Positions 25,801 to 32,746 of a stretch of 32,746 bases of DNA are shown here, piece after piece. The stretch comes from a cf. Phormidesmis sp. LEGE 11477 (GTDB lineage: Bacteria; Cyanobacteriota; Cyanobacteriia; Phormidesmidales; Phormidesmidaceae): the NCBI RefSeq assembly GCF_015207105.1, contig NZ_JADEXO010000070.1:1-32746 (forward strand), given 5' to 3'. The notes under the pieces are model-generated. The model was not told the DNA's origin, ran no database searches, and was given only the letters and a program-made list of their open reading frames with translations. A program made the position numbers and the translations under genes. Numbering within the stretch: position 1 is the stretch's first letter; each line of letters opens with the position of its first letter.

Positions 25801-28800
25801 CCAAAGATGGTCACTGCCGCGCGTTTGATGCGGACTCGAAAGGGACGCTGTTTGGCAGTGGTGTCGGCCTGGTGGTGCTAAAGCGGTTGGATGAGGCGAT
25901 CGCACACAAAGACTTCATCTACGCCGTTATCAAGGGCTCTGCAATCGGTAATGACGGCGGGCAAAAGGTCGGCTATCTAGCGCCCCTGAGTGAAGGTCAA
26001 ACAAGAGTTGCCGTAGAGGCTCTGGCAATCGCCAACACCCCAGCCGAGACCATTGGCTACGTCGAAGCGCACGGGACGGGCACTCAGCTCGGCGACCCGA
26101 TTGAGATTGCGGCGCTGACTCAGGCTTTCAGACGCTGCCCCGATCTCTTAAGCACCGATAAAAAACAATTCTGTCCCATTGGATCGGTAAAGACCAACGT
26201 CGGACATCTAAACATTGCTTCTGGCGTGGTGGGCTTTATCAAAACGGCGCTGGCGGTGCATCACGGTCAGATTCCAGCGAGTCTGCATTTTAAGCGACCA
26301 AATCCGCAAATCGATTTTGCCAACAGTCCTTTTTATGTGAATACGGCGCTGGCTGACTGGCCAGTGACTGGGACGCCAAGGCGGGCTAGTGTCAACTCTT
26401 TGGGTATCGGCGGCACCAATGTCCATATGGTGCTAGAAGAGACGGTTGCTGAAGATTTCGACCTAGATCAAACAGAGCCAAAAGCAAGATTTGAAGAAGA
26501 CATATTCGTGCTTTCTGCAAAGAGTGAGACTGCGCTTAGAGCGCTGGCCGAAAAGTATGTGGATTTTCTGGGCGATCGCACAGACATTTCTGTATCGGAT
26601 ATTTGTTTTACTTTAGGCGTAGGGCGATCGCACTTCACTCATCGTCTAGCGCTAGTCGTCAACTCTATCGAAGATCTGCGGACTCAGCTTCAAGCTTGGC
26701 TGTCGGCATTGCCCCATCCAACATCGCCTAACCCGATTACGACTAGAGAAGTCGCGTTTTTATTTACTGGACAAGGTGCTCAAACTATCGGCATGGGTAG
26801 AACGCTGTACCAGACTCAGCCAGTTTTTCGCCAGCAGCTAGATAGATGTGCTGAAATCTTGCATCGACATGGCTTTGATCTGCTGAGTGTGTTATTTGGA
26901 GCAGAGAGCGAGCTGATCGATCAAACGGCATATACTCAGCCAGCGCTGTTTGCTTTTGAATATGCGATCGCTCAGCTTTGGATGAGTTGGAACATACGGC
27001 CTGCTGTGGTGCTAGGTCATAGCTTAGGAGAATATGTAGCGGCCTGCGTGGCGAGCGTGTTCGACTTAGAAGATGCGCTGAAGCTAGTAGTAGAAAGAGG
27101 TAAGCTGATTCAAGCGTTGCCCACAGGTGGCTCAATGCTATCGGTGATGGCGGATGTTGCGACTTGCGAGCAAACCATAGGAAAAGAAACAGACATTGCA
27201 GTTGCGGCGATCAATTCTCCTGAAAATACGGTGCTATCTGGGCCAGCAAAAGCGATTGACAATATTGCTGAAGAACTAGAAAAGCAAGGCATCAGATGCA
27301 AGCAGCTAAAAGTGTCTCATGCTTTTCACTCTTCGCTGATGGAGCCAATGCTGTCAGACTTTCGGGCGGTGGCAGACTCTGTTGCTTATCAAGCGCCTAC
27401 GATCGAAATCATCTCTAACTTAAGCGCAGAAATAGCTAATTCTCTCGATGCCGACTATTGGGTAAACCATATCCAGCAACCTGTTCGATTTGCCCAAAGC
27501 ATCGAGACTTTAGAAGAGAAAGGTATCATCACATTTCTAGAATGCGGCCCTCGCCCTGTTCTGGTCACATTGGCTCAAGCAACTATCACTCGTTCTCACT
27601 CTGATTCATATAGCTGGTTAGCCAGCCTACAGCCGAAGCAATCCGATAGTTGGCAGATGCTTTCTAGTCTAACGACGCTGTATCGAGGAGGATGCGAGAT
27701 TGACTGGCAAGCGTTCTACAGCCATCGGCAAGATCATCGATTGCCTTTGCCTACCTATGCTTTTCAGCGGCAGCGGTATTGGCTGGAGCGACCGAAGTCA
27801 GTTAGACCTTCTGTGTTAGAGGATCGGTTGGATGAAGAGACTCATCCGCTAGTAGGCTCAAAAATTTCTACGCCGCTTCGTCAAATCCTGTTTCAACAAT
27901 TGGTTGATTTGGCCCAGCCCGATTATCTAAAGCATCACCAGGTGCAGGGGCAAACTCTCTTTCCTGGATCAGCCTTCCTGGAAATTGGGCTGGCGGCAGG
28001 CGCTAAAATTCTGCGATCTACCTCAGTTCAACTTGATCAGGTCAATATCCTAAGACCGTTGGCGATCTCTGAAAAATCGACAGCCATTCAAACGGTTCTG
28101 ACCCCAGATTCTGATAACCATCCCACTGAAGTCTATTGCTTTGAAATCTTCAGTCGGTCTACAGAAGCTCCAGATTCAGGAGCTCCAGACTGGACGCTGC
28201 ATTGCGAAGGGACGGTCAGTGCAGCGGCTGTCTCAACTGCTGAATCTGTTGAAATTGAGCGCATAAAAGATAGATTAGGAGAAGTGCGATCGCCCGCAGC
28301 CCATTATGAGAATTGCGATGACTTAGGTCTGTCATACAGCGGCCCTTTCCGCAGCGTCGAAAACATCTGGCGCACAGAGAATGAAGCGCTAGGCCAGGTT
28401 CGAGTCTCACCAGAAATAGGCTCTGATCACTCTCGCTATCAGCTCCATCCCGCTGTTTTAGACGCTTGTTTTCAATGCATTTTGGCGGCGCTGCCTGCGT
28501 CAGCAAGAGATCATGTCTATGTACCGATTGGCGTCGAGAGCGTGGTTTGTCATTGTTCGTTGCCGATCGACAGTCAGTTCGTTTGGAGCCATGTACAGCT
28601 TTGGCCGATTAAAGATGATGCGCTAACAGTGACAGCCGATGTGCAGATATTGGATGCAGCAAGAGAGAGCATTGCGTCCATTAAGGGCTTAGCGGCAAAG
28701 CGTGTAGCGCCTGTGGATCGAAGTCTGCAAAATCAAAGTCTTCAGGATCGAGGCTTTCAGGATCGAGACTTTCAAAATCAAAGTTTTCAAGAGCACCGTG

Positions 28801-31800
28801 CGCGTTCTGGGCAGTCTCTTGAATGGCGAAACTGGCTTTATACCGTCGAATGGCAGCTCGCTACGACTGATCATCACTCGCAGTTAGTACCGGGTGGAAA
28901 CTGGTTGATTGTTGGAGATAACGCTGAGAAGCTAGCGGCGATCGCACAGTCTCTAACCACTCAATCGCAACACTGCACAACGGTACTTCTAACCGAAGTC
29001 CAAAGGCAGACTGGTCAAGAGCAACCTGAACAGACTACCGGGGTAGATTTTAAGATAGATAGAGAAAATCCCGAAGAATTTCACGCTCTCATATCGCAAT
29101 CAGATCCTTGGCAAGGCGTTCTATATTTTGGCAGTGATAATTTTGGTGATGACAATATAGAACATAGCTGTAAGAGCGCTCTCTTTTTGACTCAGGCACT
29201 AATTAGCGATGGTCTGTCTATCAACTTGTGGCTGATTACCCATAGCGCTCAAGCTATTCTCAGCGGTGAAGCGCCGAACATCTTCCAATCGCCGCTGTGG
29301 GGAATGGGTAAAACGATCATTCTCGAACATCCAGGGCTAAACTGCGTCTGTCTAGATCTAGATGCCACTGCCGACGAGCAGCAGCTAATATCTAATTTGA
29401 TCGCTGAAATTTGTCAGCACAATTCTAAAAAAGAGCCTCAAATCGCCTATCGAAATGGCGATCGCTACGCCGCTAGACTAGCTAGGCAGCTCCAACAGAA
29501 TACTCAATCTGTTGATAATCTACAGCTTCAAACCGTCAAAAAAGGCACCTTAGAAAACCTCAGATGGCAGGCGACCTCTCGCCGACAGCCAGAACCCAAT
29601 GAGATAGAAATCCTCGTACAGGCAACCGGATTGAATTTTCGAGACGTGCTGAACGCGCTGGACTTGTATCCCGGTGAGGCCGGGCCTTTGGGGCTCGAAT
29701 GCGCCGGAGAAATCGTTGCGGTCGGTGCGAATGTCGGTGCGAATGCAGACAGGCTAAAAGTTGGAGAGCGGGTGATGGCGATCGCACCTGCTAGCTTCAG
29801 CCAATATGTCACAGTCTCTGCGGATCTAGCAGTCCCTATCCCCAAAGGCAATGGTACAAATCACCTCAGCGCCGTAGAAGCGGCAACCATACCCACGGCT
29901 TTTCTCACGGCCTACTATGCGCTAGTTGAGCTAGGAAAACTGAAGAAAGGCAAACGCATTCTTATTCACGCAGCGGCTGGCGGCGTGGGTCAAGCGGCTG
30001 TGCAGATTGCTCAAAGCGTAGGTGCAGAGATCTTTGCAACCGCTTCACCGCCTAAGTGGACGTTCTTGCAGCAGCAGGGAATACAGCATATCTTCAACTC
30101 TCGTAATTTGGACTTTGCCGAACAGATTCAGCAACAGACTGAAGGGAAAGGCGTAGATGTTGTACTTAACTCACTCTCAGGAGATGCGATCGCTAAAAGC
30201 CTTTCTATTCTTACCAACGGTGGTCAGTTCCTAGAAATTGGCAAATCAGGCATCTGGTCGGCAGAACAAATGAGCCAGCAGCGGCCTGATGTCAGCTATC
30301 AAATTATCGATCTCGTAGCTGTGACGGATCAGCAGCCACAGCTCATCCAGTCGATGCTGAGCCGAATTGCTGCCGAGATACAACACAATCGTCTGTTGCC
30401 CTTATCGCACCAGCGCTATACAGCGATACAGGCAGTTGACGCCTTTCGCACGATGCAACAGGGAAAACATATTGGTAAAGTTGTCATCACGCCGCCGAGT
30501 TTGCCACTGGGTAACAAGCCTGCTTCTAGACCGACTTCCAGGGCAGTTTCTAGGCCAAATTCTCGGCCAAATTCCGAGGCAAAAGCAATTCGCGCTGACG
30601 CCACCTACTTGATTACGGGTGGTACAGGAACGCTGGGCATACAGCTAGCTCAGTGGCTGGCAGACCAAGGGGCAAACTCTCTTATCCTCTTAGGACGCAG
30701 CGCACTATCAGAGAAACCCCAGCAGCAGGTCAATCGCCTGCGCCAGACTGGCATTTCTATCAAGATACTTCAAAGTAACCTGCTTGACCGCACACAGCTT
30801 CAGACGGATCTAACCCACAGTCTTCAGTCTGCTGAGTCTCCTTTGAAGGGCATCTTCCATCTAGCAGGTGAAATCGACGATGGCGTGATTCAGCAGCAAA
30901 GCTGGCCAAAGTTTAATCGCGTGCTGTCGGCCAAAGTCACCGGCACGTGGAACCTGCATCACATCACCAAAGATATTAAGCTTGATCACTTTGTGATGTT
31001 TTCTTCGGTGGCGGCGCTGCTAGGGTCGGCAGGGCAGGCAAACTATGCGGCTGGCAATAGCTTTTTAGATACGATCGCTCACTACCGCCGTCAACAAGGA
31101 CTACCGGCGCTGAGCATCAACTGGGCCGCTTGGGAGAACTCAAGCATGACTGAGAGCCTTGAAGTCAAACAGCGCCTTGGCCGAATGGGCGTGCCTTTAA
31201 TCGATTCGGATACTGGCTTAGATATACTTGCTTGGCTGATGAGCTCAGCAGAAAATAGTCAGGTCGGCGTTCTACCAGGAAACTTAAAGAACTGGAAACG
31301 AGCTGGCGTTCAGACCTCACTTCTGACCGTTTCAGATCTGGCCACTTCAGATCTAGAGAGCTCAGGTTTAGAGAATTCATTAGAACGCTCGTCTCAAACT
31401 AATCAGCCGACATCTTCCAATCAAGTAGAACAGAACCAGACCAAATCAGCTATTCAAGCAGAGCTGAAAAATAACAAAACGGCAGCTTTGTCTAATTATC
31501 TGCGATCGCAGCTTGCTATTGTCTTAGGCAAATCCGCTACGGCGCTGGGCGACGACGGCATTGAATTTACAGCGCTCGGGCTCGACTCTCTGACCGCTGT
31601 AGAGTTTCGCAATCGGCTACAAACCAGCCTAGAGTGTACATTACCCGCCACACTAGTGTACGACTATCCGACTTTGTCACAGCTAAAAAACTACATTGCA
31701 GCTCTATTAAGACCTTCAGAAAATAGTCATGCAGGCTACGATACTAAAAAGACTTTCAATCAACAGACTGAATCAGCTAGCTTAGAAAATCGCTTTAAAA

Positions 31801-31865
31801 ATATCTCTGATGACGAAGCAGAGGCGTTGTTATTAGAAGAATTAAGCAAGCTAGACCAGACCTAA
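22887..31865 (+). CDS. Modular type I PKS: AL-ACP-KS-AT-DH-psiKR-ER-KR-ACP
   Basis: The 2992-residue PKS contains a loading module and one fully reducing extension module. The adenylation/acyl-ligase domain (~45-610) has LLTSGSTGQPKG and an NWMPLEHVASLVMFH core. ACP1 has S677 (GGTSLRL). The KS triad is C926, H1062 and H1107. The AT carries GHSLGEY (S1379) and HAFHS (1478-1482), which predicts malonyl-CoA. In the DH, H1684 is in the HxxxGxxxxP motif and D1859 follows. A structural KR (~1975-2200) precedes the ER (~2215-2550; AAAGGVGQAAV), the KR (GGTGTLG ~2578, IDD at 2663-2665 suggesting B-type, S2707, Y2720) and ACP2 (S2901). The tail (ISDDEAEALLLEELSKL) is a docking segment. The KS resembles the clade that follows non-ribosomal modules. 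It should prime with an unusual acid and add one saturated C2 unit. Confidence 0.95.
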   Translation: MAVSPSAHTPQPSLQPPLQPLDLPAIVHGAPFPDTADFPSHLIDALDRAATGKTGIRYLSADGTETVQSYADLLVSAQRVAIALTNRGLGNKEQHDFVILQFSKSIDLVTALWGCFLSGCIPVPIATQASSASGQSPLEGAIALLDNPTLLTDSPDLLEPLPISVVTLADLQAASQSANQISHQPSDWPLYEPQPDELALLLLTSGSTGQPKGVQLTHQNIRASACGMATVNQLSAEDITLNWMPLEHVASLVMFHLTEVYLGCAQIHAARELVLKDPLVWLDLLVQYQASVTWAPNFAYGLVNDQSQRIVARAQADDQADKKARRWNLSSVRWMGNGAEAVVGETARQFLQMLMPYGLSETAISPGYGMTETCSGIVHSRQFSLAPTTTDTAETNTFVTLGQPIPGVSIRIVDDADAVLSAGETGRLQVKGLTVTPGYYQSSKARSSIKPSTVAASSESGLDETNSEETDLEEIDPNESAFTEDGWFNTGDLAFIQDRALTITGRQKEVIILNGINYYSHEIESVIEALAGVEISFTAACGVVRSAKETTEQLAIFFHPVNGVKDLNAVVPLAKQIRTQVIDQIGISATYIIPVEKSDIPKTSIGKIQRSQLSQRFAAGEFDAQVQRLISAFQNSGKTASLKLSEIEQQITSIWQSVLSVEDIGRNDNFFELGGTSLRLMQVLGHLQNKLAPTLKAVSLFQYPTVAALASHLKQTDIDAPPLPLRDSLKARLDKGSSKQQTSEIAIIGMAGRFPGAANLETFWQNLKDGVEAIAFFTDEEMLSAGIDPALIQNPNYVNASPILEKIDHFDADFFGYSPKEASLMDPQQRLLLECAWESLETAGYNPLAYEGAIGLFAGATMNTYLLNHVYPNRHRLDPNDSLDIFTLSSLGGFQATVANDKDYLTTRVSYKLNLRGPSLNVQTACSTSLVSIHLAAQSLLQGECDMALAGGVSVETPQQAGYLYQEGMILAKDGHCRAFDADSKGTLFGSGVGLVVLKRLDEAIAHKDFIYAVIKGSAIGNDGGQKVGYLAPLSEGQTRVAVEALAIANTPAETIGYVEAHGTGTQLGDPIEIAALTQAFRRCPDLLSTDKKQFCPIGSVKTNVGHLNIASGVVGFIKTALAVHHGQIPASLHFKRPNPQIDFANSPFYVNTALADWPVTGTPRRASVNSLGIGGTNVHMVLEETVAEDFDLDQTEPKARFEEDIFVLSAKSETALRALAEKYVDFLGDRTDISVSDICFTLGVGRSHFTHRLALVVNSIEDLRTQLQAWLSALPHPTSPNPITTREVAFLFTGQGAQTIGMGRTLYQTQPVFRQQLDRCAEILHRHGFDLLSVLFGAESELIDQTAYTQPALFAFEYAIAQLWMSWNIRPAVVLGHSLGEYVAACVASVFDLEDALKLVVERGKLIQALPTGGSMLSVMADVATCEQTIGKETDIAVAAINSPENTVLSGPAKAIDNIAEELEKQGIRCKQLKVSHAFHSSLMEPMLSDFRAVADSVAYQAPTIEIISNLSAEIANSLDADYWVNHIQQPVRFAQSIETLEEKGIITFLECGPRPVLVTLAQATITRSHSDSYSWLASLQPKQSDSWQMLSSLTTLYRGGCEIDWQAFYSHRQDHRLPLPTYAFQRQRYWLERPKSVRPSVLEDRLDEETHPLVGSKISTPLRQILFQQLVDLAQPDYLKHHQVQGQTLFPGSAFLEIGLAAGAKILRSTSVQLDQVNILRPLAISEKSTAIQTVLTPDSDNHPTEVYCFEIFSRSTEAPDSGAPDWTLHCEGTVSAAAVSTAESVEIERIKDRLGEVRSPAAHYENCDDLGLSYSGPFRSVENIWRTENEALGQVRVSPEIGSDHSRYQLHPAVLDACFQCILAALPASARDHVYVPIGVESVVCHCSLPIDSQFVWSHVQLWPIKDDALTVTADVQILDAARESIASIKGLAAKRVAPVDRSLQNQSLQDRGFQDRDFQNQSFQEHRARSGQSLEWRNWLYTVEWQLATTDHHSQLVPGGNWLIVGDNAEKLAAIAQSLTTQSQHCTTVLLTEVQRQTGQEQPEQTTGVDFKIDRENPEEFHALISQSDPWQGVLYFGSDNFGDDNIEHSCKSALFLTQALISDGLSINLWLITHSAQAILSGEAPNIFQSPLWGMGKTIILEHPGLNCVCLDLDATADEQQLISNLIAEICQHNSKKEPQIAYRNGDRYAARLARQLQQNTQSVDNLQLQTVKKGTLENLRWQATSRRQPEPNEIEILVQATGLNFRDVLNALDLYPGEAGPLGLECAGEIVAVGANVGANADRLKVGERVMAIAPASFSQYVTVSADLAVPIPKGNGTNHLSAVEAATIPTAFLTAYYALVELGKLKKGKRILIHAAAGGVGQAAVQIAQSVGAEIFATASPPKWTFLQQQGIQHIFNSRNLDFAEQIQQQTEGKGVDVVLNSLSGDAIAKSLSILTNGGQFLEIGKSGIWSAEQMSQQRPDVSYQIIDLVAVTDQQPQLIQSMLSRIAAEIQHNRLLPLSHQRYTAIQAVDAFRTMQQGKHIGKVVITPPSLPLGNKPASRPTSRAVSRPNSRPNSEAKAIRADATYLITGGTGTLGIQLAQWLADQGANSLILLGRSALSEKPQQQVNRLRQTGISIKILQSNLLDRTQLQTDLTHSLQSAESPLKGIFHLAGEIDDGVIQQQSWPKFNRVLSAKVTGTWNLHHITKDIKLDHFVMFSSVAALLGSAGQANYAAGNSFLDTIAHYRRQQGLPALSINWAAWENSSMTESLEVKQRLGRMGVPLIDSDTGLDILAWLMSSAENSQVGVLPGNLKNWKRAGVQTSLLTVSDLATSDLESSGLENSLERSSQTNQPTSSNQVEQNQTKSAIQAELKNNKTAALSNYLRSQLAIVLGKSATALGDDGIEFTALGLDSLTAVEFRNRLQTSLECTLPATLVYDYPTLSQLKNYIAALLRPSENSHAGYDTKKTFNQQTESASLENRFKNISDDEAEALLLEELSKLDQT
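28722..28796 (+). repeat. Five tandem 15-bp repeats in the DH-psiKR linker of the PKS
   Basis: Five in-frame 15-bp units encode SLQNQ, SLQDR, GFQDR, DFQNQ and SFQEH (residues 1946-1970). They lie between DH and the structural KR, so they lengthen an interdomain linker without frameshift. Units differ at several bases, so the expansion is not very recent. Confidence 0.85.
29721..29744 (+). repeat. Perfect 12-bp duplication inside the ER domain
   Basis: GTCGGTGCGAAT occurs twice in tandem and doubles VGAN in the loop after GLECAGEIVA. Other enoyl reductases have a single VG in this loop. Perfect identity suggests a recent event. Confidence 0.8.
30522..30578 (+). repeat. SRP-type microrepeat in the ER-KR linker of the PKS
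   Basis: Roughly 12-bp units (TTCTAGGCCAAA, TTCTCGGCCAAA and degenerate relatives) encode a basic Ser/Arg/Pro stretch, SRPTSRAVSRPNSRPNSE, just before the KR Rossmann motif. Confidence 0.8.
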
Positions 31866-31868
31866 TCT

Positions 31869-32746
31869 ATGAATGATGCCTCCGCTTCGCTCTCGCCGAC
31901 AAAGCGCGCGCTCATAGCGCTGAAGACGCTCCAGGCAAAACTTGACGCCCTTGAGCTAGCCCAGCGTGAACCGATTGCCATTATCGGGATGAGCTGTCGT
32001 TTTCCAGGTGACGCAGACTCTCCCGATTCATTTTGGAAGCTGTTGCAAAGAAAAACCGACGCCATCGATGAAGTCCCTGCCGATCGCTGGCCCGCTGACA
32101 AGTACCACGATACAGAACCTAGCGTGCCGGGGAAAATGATCTCTCGCAACGGCGGATTCATGCCGCACCTGTACGACTTCGATGCCTCGTTTTTTCGCGT
32201 TTCTCCTAGAGAAGCTATCACGCTCGATCCTCAGCAGCGACTGGCTCTGGAACTGGGATGGGAAGCCCTAGAACAGGCGGGGATTGCGCCTAGTTCTTTG
32301 AGCGCAGACGCTGAACGTTCTACAAACAAATCAGTGAAACAATCTAGGCAACAGTCTGTAGGCGTTTTCTTGGGCATCAGCAGCATTGACCACTGGCAGC
32401 AGATGCTAGCCCAGTCGCCAGAAGAGATTAACGCCTATCTAGCAACGGGAAATTCTCACAGCGTGGCGGCAGGGCGGCTGTCTTTTTTATTAGGGTTAAA
32501 TGGGCCTAGCTTAGCGGTCGATACGGCCTGCTCTTCGTCTTTGGTAGCGGTGCATTTGGCCTGTCAAAGCCTACGGCAGCAGGAGTGTAATCTGGCACTG
32601 GTCGGCGGCGTGAATCGGATCTTGACCCCAGCAGCGAGCATTAATTTCTCGAAGGCGCGGATGCTCTCAGCGGATGGGCGGTGTCGGACGTTTGACCAGG
32701 CCGCAAGTGGGTTTGGCCGAGCAGAAGGCGGCGGCATGGTCGTACT
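31869..32746 (+). CDS. Second type I PKS, N-terminal docking segment and ketosynthase (cut by window edge)
   Basis: The ATG is 3 nt after the stop of the preceding PKS, so the two are translated from one message. The first ~33 residues (SPTKRALIALKTLQAKLDAL) form the coiled-coil N-terminal docking segment usual in cyanobacterial PKSs, suited to the acidic tail of the upstream protein. The KS begins at EPIAIIGMSCRFPG and includes RNGGFM, LDPQQRLALELGWEALEQAG and the active-site DTACSSS, then MLSADGRCRTFD. The His residues lie beyond the window. A polar insertion of about 15 residues (DAERSTNKSVKQSRQQ) sits before VGVFLGISS. At least 292 codons are visible. Confidence 0.95.
   Translation, partial: MNDASASLSPTKRALIALKTLQAKLDALELAQREPIAIIGMSCRFPGDADSPDSFWKLLQRKTDAIDEVPADRWPADKYHDTEPSVPGKMISRNGGFMPHLYDFDASFFRVSPREAITLDPQQRLALELGWEALEQAGIAPSSLSADAERSTNKSVKQSRQQSVGVFLGISSIDHWQQMLAQSPEEINAYLATGNSHSVAAGRLSFLLGLNGPSLAVDTACSSSLVAVHLACQSLRQQECNLALVGGVNRILTPAASINFSKARMLSADGRCRTFDQAASGFGRAEGGGMVV

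Noticed and set aside
28722-28796. Possible CRISPR-like or minisatellite array
   Set aside because: Units are 15 bp, contiguous, in frame and inside a coding linker; there are no spacers.
23730-29851. Long antisense open frames within the PKS gene (e.g. 23730-24023, 26785-27135, 29528-29851)
   Set aside because: Each lies opposite well-conserved PKS domains and has no domain of its own; they are shadows of codon bias.
22887-31865. Reading the PKS as an olefin synthase (FAAL-ACP-KS-AT-KR-ACP-ST-TE)
   Set aside because: The ligase lacks the FAAL core motif, the module has DH and ER, and the protein ends after ACP with a docking tail; no sulfotransferase or thioesterase is visible.
22887-32746. 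Heterocyst glycolipid synthase cluster
   Set aside because: Domain order and the second modular PKS with docking segments do not fit HglE-type iterative enzymes, and no hgl neighbours are present.

Overview
The window reads as chromosomal DNA of a cyanobacterium. The evidence is the frequent HIP1 palindrome GCGATCGC (for example near 502, 1208, 3724, 5219 and 8650), a valyl-tRNA synthetase carrying the cyanobacterial CAAD membrane domain, and a haem A synthesis pair next to the start of a cytochrome oxidase operon. Base composition is near 50% GC. The DUF2887/DUF4351 nuclease-like genes and the modular polyketide synthase fit a large-genome, probably filamentous or Leptolyngbya-like strain. 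The genus cannot be fixed from the sequence.

Layout. 1-78 (-) is the N-terminus of ctaC (oxidase subunit II), divergent from ctaA and ctaB (862-3010), which are followed by a DrrAB-type ABC exporter (3043-5030) and a small secreted protein (5144-5503, with a terminator). valS (5760-9125) comes next. 9186-12272 is a rearranged stretch. It holds two N-terminally truncated nuclease genes, a membrane HEXXH metalloprotease, a second decayed copy of the valS 3' end, and one intact nuclease gene. At 12415-12885 lies the N-terminal remnant of an apparent NACHT/NLR-type protein, interrupted by an amber codon. It is followed by an unrecognised two-gene module (12928-15062): a His-rich, multi-hydrophobic protein plus a membrane TerB-like protein.

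15063-19250 holds small accessory genes: a 92-aa protein behind a structured leader, a LysE-type exporter translationally coupled to an orphan ABC solute-binding lipoprotein, a GNAT acetyltransferase, a methyltransferase and a WcaF-like hexapeptide acetyltransferase.

19306-32746 looks like one end of a biosynthetic cluster. A single-chain isopropylmalate-dehydratase-like enzyme (small and large subunits fused, small first) and a short DRE-TIM 2-isopropylmalate/homocitrate synthase-like enzyme would together give two of the three steps of 2-oxoacid chain elongation. They resemble the HphA/HphCD logic used for homophenylalanine. Between them is a Phd antitoxin with a broken VapC. Divergent from the synthase is a 2992-aa polyketide synthase with the order AL-ACP-KS-AT-DH-psiKR-ER-KR-ACP and a C-terminal docking tail. 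It is followed after 3 nt by a second PKS whose KS runs off the window. My inference is that the chain-elongation pair supplies an unusual acid to this assembly line. The main candidates for something undescribed are this pairing and the membrane/TerB two-gene module.
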